From Streptomyces davaonensis JCM 4913 (lineage in GTDB: Bacteria; Actinomycetota; Actinomycetes; Streptomycetales; Streptomycetaceae), in NCBI RefSeq assembly GCF_000349325.1, contig NC_020504.1:1054001-1118000 (forward strand): a DNA stretch of 64,000 bases, given 5' to 3'. Position numbers and translations under genes: made by a program. Positions 50,863 to 59,352 of the stretch are shown here, in pieces. Within the stretch, counting starts at the first letter, position 1, and each line of letters begins with the position of its first letter. The notes beneath the pieces were generated by a model. That model had not been told where the DNA came from. It did no database searches and saw only the letters and a list, made by a program, of their open reading frames with translations.

Positions 50863-51734
50863 GAAGGGGACTCCTTGCGGATGCGGGGCAGTGCCTCGTG
50901 CAGGGCGGCACGCCAGTCGCGCAGGGGCGGCAGGCCGAGGGTCTGCCAGCGGCCGTGCGCGAGGGCGCTGTACTCGGGGCGGGGGGCGGGGCGGGGCCAG
51001 GGCGTGGTGTCGGTGGGGCGCACGCGTTCGGGGTCGGCGCCGAGCAGCCGGAACACCTCCCGGGCCAGTTCGAACCAGGTGGCCTCGCCTGAGCTGGTGG
51101 CGTGGAAGACGCCCCCCACGTCGGGGCCGAGGCGCGGGCCGAGGTCGGCGATGTGGGCGGCGACGTCGGCGCTCCAGGTGGGCTGTCCGCACTGGTTGTC
51201 GACGACCTCGACGGTGGGGCGGCTCGCCTCGATGCCGATCATCGTGCGGACGAAGTTCTTGCCGTGGACGCCATAGAGCCAGGCGGTGCGCACCACCGCG
51301 CTCGCGTCCGGGAGTTCCTCCAGTACGGCCCGCTCGCCGGCGAGTTTGGTGCGGCCGTAGGCGGTGCGCGGGGCCGGTGGGTGGTCCTCGGGGTAGGGGG
51401 TGGTGCGGCCCTTGCCGGAGAAGACGTAGTCGGTGGAGACGTGGATCAGGCGGGCGCCGTGCGCGGCGCAGGCGCGGGCGAGCAGGCGCGGGCCGTCGCC
51501 GTTGACGCGCAGCGCCTCGGCCTCGTGCGATTCGGCGTCGTCCACGGCCGCGTAGGCGGCGCAGTTGACGACGATCTCGGGGCGGTGCGCGGCGAACGCC
51601 CGCTCCAGGGAGGCGGGTTCGGTGATGTCCAGGGCCGTGTGGCCGAGGCCGGTGACGTCGGCGCCGCGGCCGCGCAGTTCGTCGACGACGTCGTGGCCAA
51701 GCATTCCGCCCGCTCCGGTGACCAGCCACCTCAT
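50859..51734 (-). CDS. rfbD: dTDP-4-dehydrorhamnose reductase
   Basis: This 291-residue extended SDR does the last step of dTDP-L-rhamnose synthesis. The cofactor site WLVTGAGGMLGHDVV, NCAAYAAVDDAE, HVSTDYVFSGKG and the catalytic YGRTKLAGE are present. It overlaps rfbB upstream and the methyltransferase gene downstream by 4 bases each. Confidence 0.93.
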   Translation of the reverse strand: MRWLVTGAGGMLGHDVVDELRGRGADVTGLGHTALDITEPASLERAFAAHRPEIVVNCAAYAAVDDAESHEAEALRVNGDGPRLLARACAAHGARLIHVSTDYVFSGKGRTTPYPEDHPPAPRTAYGRTKLAGERAVLEELPDASAVVRTAWLYGVHGKNFVRTMIGIEASRPTVEVVDNQCGQPTWSADVAAHIADLGPRLGPDVGGVFHATSSGEATWFELAREVFRLLGADPERVRPTDTTPWPRPAPRPEYSALAHGRWQTLGLPPLRDWRAALHEALPRIRKESPS

Positions 51735-52711
51735 GCGTGCTCCTCGCCCATGCGTCGCTTCAGCGGCTCCCACCAGGAGCGGTTGTCCCGGTACCAGTCG
51801 ACGGTCTCGGCGAGCCCGGCGCGGAAGTCGTGCCGGGGCCGGTAGCCCAGTTCGGTGCGGGCCTTGCTCCAGTCGACGGAGTAGCGCAGATCGTGTCCTT
51901 TGCGGTCCTCGACGTGTGTCACCCGGTCCCAGTCCGCGCCGCAGGACTCCAGGAGCAGCCCGGTGAGTTCCCGGTTGCTCAGTTCGGTGCCGCCGCCGAT
52001 GTTGTAGACCTCGCCGGGGCGGCCCTTGGTGCGGACGAGTTCGACGCCCTGGATGTGGTCGTCGACGTGCAGCCAGTCGCGGACGTTGGCGCCCTCGCCG
52101 TACAGCGGGACCTGATGGCCGTCGAGGAGGTTGGTGACGAAGAGCGGGATGACCTTCTCGGGGAACTGGTGCGGGCCGTAGTTGTTGGAGCAGCGGGTGA
52201 CCCGGACGTCGAGTCCGTGGGTGCGGTGGTAGGCCAGGGCGAGCAGGTCGGAGGAGGCCTTGGAGGCGGAGTACGGCGAACTGGGCCGCAGCAGGTGGTC
52301 CTCCGTGGAGGAGCCGGAGTCGACGGAGCCGTACACCTCATCGGTGGAGATGTGCACGAAGGTCGACACGCCGCCCCTGAGGGCGCCCTCCAGCAGGGTC
52401 TGGGTGCCCACGACATTGGTGAGCACGAAGTCGGACGCCCCGGTGATGGAGCGGTCCACATGGGACTCGGCGGCGAAGTGCACGACCTGGTCGGCCTGGC
52501 CGGTGAGTTTGCCGACGAGTTCGGTGTCGCGGATGTCGCCCTGGACGAACTCAAGCCGGGGATGGTCGAGTGGGAGGTTGTCGAGGCTGCCGGCGTAGGT
52601 CAGCTTGTCCAGCACGGTGATGTCCGGCGCGTCGGGTGCGTCGGAGGCGAGCAGTGTGCGGACGTAGGCCGAGCCGATGAATCCGGCGGCGCCGGTGACG
52701 AGGAGATTCAT
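51731..52711 (-). CDS. rfbB: dTDP-glucose 4,6-dehydratase
   Basis: This 326-residue extended SDR has the NAD site LVTGAAGFIGSAYVRTLL, HFAAESHVDRSI, the STDEVYGSV motif carrying the dehydration residues, and the catalytic YSASKASSD. It converts dTDP-glucose to dTDP-4-keto-6-deoxyglucose. It overlaps rfbA and rfbD by 4 bases at either end (ATGA). Confidence 0.94.
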   Translation of the reverse strand: MNLLVTGAAGFIGSAYVRTLLASDAPDAPDITVLDKLTYAGSLDNLPLDHPRLEFVQGDIRDTELVGKLTGQADQVVHFAAESHVDRSITGASDFVLTNVVGTQTLLEGALRGGVSTFVHISTDEVYGSVDSGSSTEDHLLRPSSPYSASKASSDLLALAYHRTHGLDVRVTRCSNNYGPHQFPEKVIPLFVTNLLDGHQVPLYGEGANVRDWLHVDDHIQGVELVRTKGRPGEVYNIGGGTELSNRELTGLLLESCGADWDRVTHVEDRKGHDLRYSVDWSKARTELGYRPRHDFRAGLAETVDWYRDNRSWWEPLKRRMGEEHA

Positions 52712-53775
52712 GGATGGATCTGCACCTTGCTGTGGTCGCCGAGGACGAATCGGTGGGCACTGGGGACATGCTGCGCGGGGGTCACCTCGGCGTGCCGCCC
52801 GATCAGGGAGGACTCGATGCGGCCGACACCGGCGATCGAGGAGTCCCGCAGCACGATGGAGAACTCCACCTCGCTGTCGGTGATGCGGCAGTTCTCGGCG
52901 ACGGAGGTGAACGGTCCGACGTAGGAGTTGTTCACGACCGTCCCCGCGCCGATGACGGCGGGTCCGACGATGCGGGAGTTGATGATCCGGGCGCCCTCCT
53001 CGACGACCACCCGGCCGACGGTCTCGGACAGTTCGTCGACCTCGCCGTCGATCCGGCGGTCGAGTGCCTCCAGGACCGTGCGGTTGACCTCCAGCATGTC
53101 GTCGACGTTGCCGGTGTCCTTCCAGTAGCCCTGGATGACGGTGCACCGGACGTCGGCGCGGGCGTCGATGAGGTGCTGGATGGCGTGGGTGATCTCCAGC
53201 TCGCCGCGCCAGGACGGCGCGATGGCGCGTACCGCGGCATGGATGGCGGGGGTGAAGAGGTAGACGCCGACCAGCGCGAGGTCGCTCTTGGGATGCTCGG
53301 GTTTCTCCTCCAGGCCCACGACCTGGCCGGCGCCGTCGAGTTCGGCGACGCCGAAGGCGCGCGGGTCGGGGACGTGGGTGAGCAGGATCTGGGCGTCGGG
53401 GCGATTGCGGCCGAACTCCTCCACGAGGGCGCTGATGCCGCCCACGATGAAGTTGTCGCCGAGGTACATCACGAAGTCGTCGTCGCCGAGCCAGTCCCGC
53501 GCGATCAGCACCGCGTGGGCCAGGCCCAGGGGACGGTCCTGGGGGATGTAGGTGATCTGGAGACCGAACTTGGAGCCGTCGCCCACCGCGTCCTGGATCT
53601 CCTCGGCGGTGTCACCGACGATGACACCGACCTCGGTGATGCCCGCTTCGGCGATCGATTCCAGCCCGTAGAAAAGCACAGCCTTGTTGGCGACCGGGAC
53701 CAGCTGTTTGGCCGATGTGTGAGTGATCGGCCGCAGCCGCGTGCCGGCTCCGCCGGACAGCACGAGAGCCTTCAT
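52708..53775 (-). CDS. rfbA: Glucose-1-phosphate thymidylyltransferase (long form)
   Basis: This 355-residue nucleotidyltransferase has LVLSGGAGTRLRPITHTSAK at the N-terminus, MYLGDNF, and a left-handed beta-helix C-terminus (GARIINSRIVGPAVIGAGTV) characteristic of the long RmlA/StrD type common in Streptomyces sugar clusters. It makes dTDP-glucose, the first step to dTDP-rhamnose. ATG 53775 is preceded by AAGGTG. It is the first gene of a four-gene overlapping operon. Confidence 0.93.
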   Translation of the reverse strand: MKALVLSGGAGTRLRPITHTSAKQLVPVANKAVLFYGLESIAEAGITEVGVIVGDTAEEIQDAVGDGSKFGLQITYIPQDRPLGLAHAVLIARDWLGDDDFVMYLGDNFIVGGISALVEEFGRNRPDAQILLTHVPDPRAFGVAELDGAGQVVGLEEKPEHPKSDLALVGVYLFTPAIHAAVRAIAPSWRGELEITHAIQHLIDARADVRCTVIQGYWKDTGNVDDMLEVNRTVLEALDRRIDGEVDELSETVGRVVVEEGARIINSRIVGPAVIGAGTVVNNSYVGPFTSVAENCRITDSEVEFSIVLRDSSIAGVGRIESSLIGRHAEVTPAQHVPSAHRFVLGDHSKVQIHP

Positions 53776-53842
53776 CTGGTTCACCTTAGCGTCGTTTGTC
53801 CGTTACCGACTGGTCAAGCTCGCGGCTTCGGGTACCCCGGAC

Positions 53843-56296
53843 TCAGCGGTCCAGCTGGATTTCGCTCCAGACCTGCTTGCCGCCGCTGACCGGAACCGTG
53901 CCCCAAGTCGCCGACATGGCCTCGACCAGAAGGATGCCGCGGCCGCCGGTGGCCTCCCAGCCGATGCTGGTGGGCTTGACGGGGCTGCGCGGCGAGGTGT
54001 CGGCGACCGCGACCCGCAGCCGGCTGTTGATCATCGTGAGGTAGAGGCGAACCGGTCCTTCGGTGTGCACGAGGGCGTTGGTGACGAGTTCGGACACGAC
54101 CAGCAGAACCGTGTCGACCTCACTGGCCAGGCCCCAGGAGCGCAGGGTGCGCCGGGTGAAGCGGCGGGCGTGGCCGACCGCCTCGGGCACCCGCCACACC
54201 GTCCAGCTCTCCCGCCGCGGGCGCATCTCCATGCCGTCGTAGCGCATCAGCAGCAGGGCCACGTCGTCGCTGCGGCGGGCGTTGCCGAGCAGGGCGTCGG
54301 CGACCTGGCCGAGGTGGGTGGGGTCGGCGGCGGCCAGCTCATGGGCGAAGCGGTCCATGCCGGCGTCGATGTCGGCCTCGACGGACTCCACCAGTCCGTC
54401 CGTGGTCAGGGCGATGAGGGTGCCGGGCTGGAGCCGCAGGGGGGTCATCGGGAACTCGGCCTGGGTCATCACGCCGAGCGGGGGGCCGCCCTCGGCCTCG
54501 GCGATGTCCGTTGCGCCGCCCGGGTGACGCAGTACCGGGGGCAGGTGTCCGGCGCGGACGCACCAGGCGGTGCCCTCCTCCAGGTCGACGTCGACGTAGG
54601 CGCAGGTGGCGAAGAGGTCGGTCTCCAACTCCATCAGCAGCCGGTTGGCGTGGCTGACGACCACGTCGGGCGGGTGGCCCTCGGCGGCGTAGGCGCGCAG
54701 GGCGGTGCGCATCTGGCCCATCAGGGTGGCGGCGGCCGCGCTGTGGCCCTGGACGTCGCCGATGACGAGGGCGACATGGTTGTCGGGCAGCGGGATCACG
54801 TCGTACCAGTCGCCGCCCAGTTCCAGTCCGGCGGTGCTCGGCAGGTAGCGGGCGACGGCCATCGCGCCGGGCAGCCGGGGCAGTCGGCGGGGCAGCAGCT
54901 GGCGCTGGAGCATGCCGACGAGTTCGTGCTCGGCGTCGAAGGCGTGGGCGCGCATCAGGGCCTGTCCGGCGAGTCCGGCGGAGGCGGTGAGCAGGGCGCG
55001 TTCGTCGGGTCCGAAGTGGTGCGGGCTGTCCCAGCCGATCAGGCAGGCGCCCGCCATCCGGCCGCCGGCGGGCAGCGGCAGCACGGCGAGGCCGCCGGGG
55101 CCGACATCGGCGAGGGCGGGCTCCAGCGGGGTGCCCGCGGGCCAGATCTGGGCGCGGCCCTCGCGCAGGGCGGCGGCGAGCGTCGGCATGGCGCGCACCG
55201 GTGCGTCGGGCCACTCGGAGCGCCACTCCGAACGCCACAGCTCGGGCCAGGACTCCGGCTGGGGCGGGTCGAGGACGGTGACGACGAGCCGGTCGTTCTC
55301 CAGCTCGGCGAGCGCGATCCGGTCGGCGCGCAGGGGGGTGCGCAGCGCGGCGACGACGGCCTGGCTGACGTCCCGGACGGTGCCGGCGGTGGCGAGGGAG
55401 GCGGCGAGGCGCTGGACGCGGGCCACGTCGGTGACGTCGGAGCGCAGCTTGGAGGCGTCGGCGACGGTGCCGTAGAGCCGGGCGGGGCGGCCTTCGCCGC
55501 CGGGCAGCAGCCGCCCGCGCAGTCTGAGCCACTTGGGTGGGCCGGTGGGCTGGAGCACCCGGAACTCCAGCTCGCGGTCGCCGATGGACATGTGGTCGGC
55601 CTCGACGACGCTCATCAGTGAAGGCAGATCCTCCGGCACGGTCAGTCCCAGCAGGGTCTCCACCTTGCCGTCGAACTCCTCCGACGTGATCTGGAACAGG
55701 TCCAGGATGTCGTCGCCGACCTCCACGTGGCCGGTGTCCATGGCGAGGTTGAAGGCGTTGGAGGGCAGCGCGCCGCCCTCGGTGCGCGGTACGGGCGCGG
55801 GGTAGGCGAGGGTGCGGGCGATCAGGTCCAGACAGTCCCGGTCCTCGGCGTCGAATCCGTCGGGGTGCTCGCTGACGGCGATCAGACAGCCGTCGCCGCC
55901 CTGTCCGCGCGCGGGCAGGACCGCCAGATGGAAGTCGCCCGCCGACGCCCGCCGGGACTGGGCGCGGTCGGCGAGTTCCTTGGGCCCGAGCCAGGCGGGC
56001 CGTCCCGAGTGGTGGGCGTCGGCGACCGCGGAGCCGCCGAGGGCGGCATAGCTGTCCCGCAGTCCGTACTGGGTGCGCGGCACACCGGCCCACTCGACCA
56101 GGCACAGCAGTTCGCCGTCGTCGGTCAGCGTGTACACGGCCGCGAGGGCCGCATGGGCGAAGACGAGTGTCTGTTCGAGGATGCGGCGGAGCCGGTCGGG
56201 GGCGTCGGGGGCGTCGCCGACCGCAGTGAGGGCATCCTCGGCGCGCTGCCTTCTCGATCTGCGTCCCGCAGCGTCCTCACCGCCCACGTTGGCCAT
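53843..56296 (-). CDS. GAF/PAS-SpoIIE protein phosphatase with C-terminal ATPase domain
   Basis: This is an 817-residue multidomain regulator. An N-terminal GAF-like domain (about 30-170), a PAS-like segment (about 180-290) and a second GAF domain (about 305-475) precede a PP2C/SpoIIE domain (about 490-690; GGDWYDVIPLPDNHVALVIG, VQGHSAAAATLMGQMRTALR, SDDVALLLMRYD). A histidine-kinase-like anti-sigma ATPase domain ends the protein (VSELVTNALVHTEGPVRLYL, GRGILLVEAMS). Such proteins regulate anti-anti-sigma factors by dephosphorylation and phosphorylation in one chain. It is divergent from the lanthipeptide operon. The start at ATG 56296 lacks a strong ribosome binding site. Confidence 0.88.
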   Translation of the reverse strand: MANVGGEDAAGRRSRRQRAEDALTAVGDAPDAPDRLRRILEQTLVFAHAALAAVYTLTDDGELLCLVEWAGVPRTQYGLRDSYAALGGSAVADAHHSGRPAWLGPKELADRAQSRRASAGDFHLAVLPARGQGGDGCLIAVSEHPDGFDAEDRDCLDLIARTLAYPAPVPRTEGGALPSNAFNLAMDTGHVEVGDDILDLFQITSEEFDGKVETLLGLTVPEDLPSLMSVVEADHMSIGDRELEFRVLQPTGPPKWLRLRGRLLPGGEGRPARLYGTVADASKLRSDVTDVARVQRLAASLATAGTVRDVSQAVVAALRTPLRADRIALAELENDRLVVTVLDPPQPESWPELWRSEWRSEWPDAPVRAMPTLAAALREGRAQIWPAGTPLEPALADVGPGGLAVLPLPAGGRMAGACLIGWDSPHHFGPDERALLTASAGLAGQALMRAHAFDAEHELVGMLQRQLLPRRLPRLPGAMAVARYLPSTAGLELGGDWYDVIPLPDNHVALVIGDVQGHSAAAATLMGQMRTALRAYAAEGHPPDVVVSHANRLLMELETDLFATCAYVDVDLEEGTAWCVRAGHLPPVLRHPGGATDIAEAEGGPPLGVMTQAEFPMTPLRLQPGTLIALTTDGLVESVEADIDAGMDRFAHELAAADPTHLGQVADALLGNARRSDDVALLLMRYDGMEMRPRRESWTVWRVPEAVGHARRFTRRTLRSWGLASEVDTVLLVVSELVTNALVHTEGPVRLYLTMINSRLRVAVADTSPRSPVKPTSIGWEATGGRGILLVEAMSATWGTVPVSGGKQVWSEIQLDR

Positions 56297-56415
56297 TACA
56301 GCGCTTATGAGACACCGGCGCAGCCCCTGTGCGCGTTCGATGGAGTCTGTGTGCAGGCCGCGCTCGAAACTCACCGAACAGATCTTGACGCATGCGTTCC
56401 GCACGCTCGTCTCGT

Positions 56416-56431
56416 GACAGCGACGACTGTC
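56416..56431. promoter_or_regulatory. Inverted repeat in the lanthipeptide promoter region
   Basis: GACAG (56416-56420) and CTGTC (56427-56431) flank a 6-base centre. TTGACG at 56385-56390 upstream could be a -35 element. The site lies in the 187-base gap between the phosphatase and LanKC genes and is a candidate binding site for the response regulator encoded at 62757-63365. The assignment is by position only. Confidence 0.35.
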
Positions 56432-56483
56432 CGCGCCCCGCCGGACCGCTGGAAGCTCGTACCCGGGCCACGAAGGGGGAGGC

Positions 56484-59093
56484 ATGGACCAGCGGTACGA
56501 GGTGTACGCGCTCGCCGACCGGCACTTCTACGAGACGCCGGAGCGGCTGTCCGCCGGTGCGCGCCGGGCGGCGCCCCTGTACGAGGCGGCACGGCGTGCG
56601 GTGCCGACGGGCTGGGACGCGGCGCGGATCGGCGACTGGCTGAACCTGACGCCGCTCGGCCCCGACGGCGCCCCCGTGCCGGGGCCGACGCAGGGCTGGA
56701 AGATCCATGCCTCGGCCACCCGGGCGAACGCGGAGCGGATCGCGGGGATCGTGTGGGACTACTGCGTGCCGCGCCGCATCCCGTTCAAGTTCGTGCCGGG
56801 CCCGCATCTGCTGCATTTGCGCAACACCAAGTACGCGGCCCGCGACAGCAGCGGCAAGTTCGTCACCCTCTACCCGGCCGACGAGGAGCAGCTGCACTGC
56901 GTGCTGCGCGAGCTCGGCAAGCTCCTGGAGGGCTTCGAGGGGCCGTACATCCTGACCGATCTGCGCTGGGGGGAGGGTCCGCTGTATGTGCGCTACGGCG
57001 CGTTCGCGCGCACGTTCGTCGTCGACGATCGGGGCTCGCTGGTGCCGGCGGTGCGGGACGGCGAGGGGCGGCTGGTGCCGGACCGGCGGGCACCGTCCTT
57101 CCAGGTCCCGGAGTGGGTGACGCTGCCGTCGTTCCTCGCCCCGCAGCTGGCGGCACGCAACACCACGACGGTGGGCGAACTGCCGTACCGCATCGAGAAG
57201 GCGCTGCACTTCTCCAACGGCGGCGGGGTGTACGCGGGCACCGACACCCGGGACGGCAGCCGGGTCGTGCTGAAGGAGGGGCGGCCGCACGCGGGGCTCG
57301 CCTCCGACGGGGCGGACGCCACAGCGCGCCTGGAACGGGAGAAGCAGGCCCTGGAGCAGGTGGCCGGGACCGGGGTGGTGCCCGAGGTGCGGGACTGGTT
57401 CACGCTCGCCGACCACCGGTTCCTGGTGATGGACTTCCTGGACGGGCGGCCGCTCAACTCCTGCCTGGCCGAACGGCATCCGCTGCTCACGCCCGACCCC
57501 GATCCGAAGGACGTGGCCGACTTCACGGCATGGGCGCTGAAGATCTACGGTGCCGTGGAGCGGGCCGTGCACGCGGTGCACGCGCGCGGCATCGTCTTCA
57601 ACGATCTGCATGTCTTCAACATCATGGTGGCGCCCGACGAGGAGTCGGTGTCGCTGCTCGACTTCGAGGCCGCCGCCCCGGTCACCGAGCAGGGCCGCCA
57701 AGTGGTCGCCCACCCCGGGTTCTTCGCTCCGCCGGACCGCACGGGCATCGACGTCGACCGCTACGCGCTGGCCTGTCTGCGGATCGCCCTGTTCCTTCCG
57801 GTGACGACGCTGTTCGTGGTGGACCGGGGCAAGGCGGCCCATCTGGCGGAGGTGATCGCCGGTCAGTTCCCGGACGTGCCACGGGAGTTCCTGGAGGAGG
57901 CGGTCGCGGAGATCGCCCGGGACACCGCCGGGACACCGGCCGCGGCGCCCCGCTCCTTCGTCGAACCCGCCGACTGGCCGTTCAGCCGCGACTCCATGGT
58001 CAAGGCGATCCTCGCCTCGGCCACCCCGGACCGCGACGACCGGCTCTTCCCCGGCGACATCACCCAGTTCTCCGACGGCGGGGGCCTCGGGCTCGCGCAC
58101 GGCGCGGCCGGAGTGCTGTACGCGCTGGACTCGGTCGGCGCCGAACGGTACGAGGAGGGCGAGCGCTGGCTCCTCGCCCGCACCGCACCGCCACCGCTGG
58201 GCACCCCGTTCGGGCTGTACGACGGACTCGCGGGCGTCGCCCACGTCCTGGACCTTCTCGGCCACCGGCAACGCGCCCTGGACCTGGTCGAGTCGATCCT
58301 CGCCGAGCGATGGCAGAACCTCTCCTCCGACCTGCACGGCGGACTGGCCGGCCTTGGCCTGGTCCTCGGCGCCCTCGCGGACACCACCGGCGAGCCGGAC
58401 CTGCGGAACCGGGCCGCCGACGTGGCCGACATCCTCGTACAGCGTCTCGCGGAGCCCCTGCCGGACAGCCCGCGGCGGCGTCGGGCCGGGCTGCTGCGCG
58501 GGGCGAGCGGGCCCGCGCTGTTCCTGCTGCGGCAGTACGAACGCACCGGTGACGCACGGCTGTTGGAGGCGGCCGGGGTGGCGCTGCGGCGGGATCTGGA
58601 TTGCTGCGCGCGACGCGAGAACGGCTCGCTGGAGGTCGACGAAGGGTGGCGGACGCTGCCCTACCTCGGCGAGGGGAGCGCGGGCATCGGCATGGTCCTG
58701 GACGACCACGTCGCCCATCTCGCCGACGCCGACGAGGAGTTGGAGCGCGCGCGGACCGGCATCCGCACCGCCGCGACCTGCCGCTTCTATGTGCAGCCGG
58801 GCCTCCTCCAGGGCCGGGCCGGATTGATCCTGCACCTCGCCCGCACCACCACGCCCGGCGCGAGCCGGGAGCGGCTCGCCGACCAGATCGCCGGGCTCGG
58901 CTGGCTCGCCATGTCCTACCAGGGCCAACTGGCCTTCCCCGGGCACCAGATGATGCGGCTGTCGATGGACCTGGGCACCGGAACGGCAGGGTGCCTGCTC
59001 GCGCTCGGCGCGGCCCTCGACAGCGGGGCAGGTGCCCATCTGCCGTTCCTGGCGCCGCTCGGGCGGCCCCCACAGCGCGGTTCCGCGAACTGA
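56484..59093 (+). CDS. Class III lanthionine synthetase (LanKC, RamC/AmfT type)
   Basis: This 869-residue trifunctional enzyme modifies the 38-residue precursor encoded downstream. The N-terminal phospho-Ser/Thr lyase domain runs to about residue 230. The Ser/Thr kinase domain has VLKEGRPHAG (near 262), the catalytic loop GIVFNDLHVFNIMV (near 372) and LLDFEAA (near 390). The C-terminal cyclase-like domain (about 530-869) has the glycine-rich repeats of LanC (HGAAGVLYALD, YDGLAGVAHVL, LHGGLAGLGLVLG) but no CHG/Cys zinc ligands, which marks class III rather than class IV. AAGGGGAGGC precedes the ATG. The product is predicted to be a SapB/AmfS-like morphogenetic peptide. Confidence 0.92.
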   Translation: MDQRYEVYALADRHFYETPERLSAGARRAAPLYEAARRAVPTGWDAARIGDWLNLTPLGPDGAPVPGPTQGWKIHASATRANAERIAGIVWDYCVPRRIPFKFVPGPHLLHLRNTKYAARDSSGKFVTLYPADEEQLHCVLRELGKLLEGFEGPYILTDLRWGEGPLYVRYGAFARTFVVDDRGSLVPAVRDGEGRLVPDRRAPSFQVPEWVTLPSFLAPQLAARNTTTVGELPYRIEKALHFSNGGGVYAGTDTRDGSRVVLKEGRPHAGLASDGADATARLEREKQALEQVAGTGVVPEVRDWFTLADHRFLVMDFLDGRPLNSCLAERHPLLTPDPDPKDVADFTAWALKIYGAVERAVHAVHARGIVFNDLHVFNIMVAPDEESVSLLDFEAAAPVTEQGRQVVAHPGFFAPPDRTGIDVDRYALACLRIALFLPVTTLFVVDRGKAAHLAEVIAGQFPDVPREFLEEAVAEIARDTAGTPAAAPRSFVEPADWPFSRDSMVKAILASATPDRDDRLFPGDITQFSDGGGLGLAHGAAGVLYALDSVGAERYEEGERWLLARTAPPPLGTPFGLYDGLAGVAHVLDLLGHRQRALDLVESILAERWQNLSSDLHGGLAGLGLVLGALADTTGEPDLRNRAADVADILVQRLAEPLPDSPRRRRAGLLRGASGPALFLLRQYERTGDARLLEAAGVALRRDLDCCARRENGSLEVDEGWRTLPYLGEGSAGIGMVLDDHVAHLADADEELERARTGIRTAATCRFYVQPGLLQGRAGLILHLARTTTPGASRERLADQIAGLGWLAMSYQGQLAFPGHQMMRLSMDLGTGTAGCLLALGAALDSGAGAHLPFLAPLGRPPQRGSAN

Positions 59094-59153
59094 CGGAACC
59101 GTGATCCCACCCCGTCCCCACGGGTGACGAACCACTACGGAAGGAAAGACGAC

Positions 59154-59270
59154 ATGGCACTTCTCGACCTTCAGACGTTGGAGTCCGACGAGCAGAGCAG
59201 CACCGGCGGCGTGAGCACCCTGAGCCTGCTGTCGTGCGTGAGCGCGGCGAGCATCACGCTCTGTCTCTGA
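59154..59270 (+). CDS. Class III lanthipeptide precursor (AmfS/RamS-like)
   Basis: This 38-residue precursor has a strong ribosome binding site, GGAAGGAAAG. The leader starts MALLDLQTLE; the LLDLQ box is the recognition element for LanKC and matches AmfS and RamS. The core near the C-terminus contains two S-X2-S-X3-C motifs, STLSLLSC and SAASITLC, separated by one valine; each can form a lanthionine or labionin ring. The mature product is probably a hydrophobic surfactant-like peptide that helps aerial hyphae form. It lies between the LanKC and transporter genes, as in ram/amf loci. Confidence 0.9.
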   Translation: MALLDLQTLESDEQSSTGGVSTLSLLSCVSAASITLCL

Positions 59271-59289
59271 CAGCACCGTGCGTCCACGG

Positions 59290-59329
59290 CCCCGGGCGGT
59301 CCGCTCCCACGCGGGAGGGCCGCCCGGGG
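59290..59329 (+). terminator. Strong hairpin between precursor and transporter genes
   Basis: CCCCGGGCGG (59290-59299) pairs with CCGCCCGGGG (59320-59329), and the inner CTCCC/GGGAG extends the stem across small bulges. It is placed 19 bases after the precursor stop. In lanthipeptide operons such a hairpin often lets most transcripts end after the precursor, so that the peptide is made in excess over the transporter. Confidence 0.65.
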
Positions 59330-59352
59330 TCCCGCATACCGAAAGGGCGCCC

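Noticed and set aside
56484..59093. Class IV lanthipeptide synthetase (LanL)
   Set aside because: The cyclase domain lacks the zinc-binding Cys/CHG motifs, and the precursor is of AmfS/RamS type.
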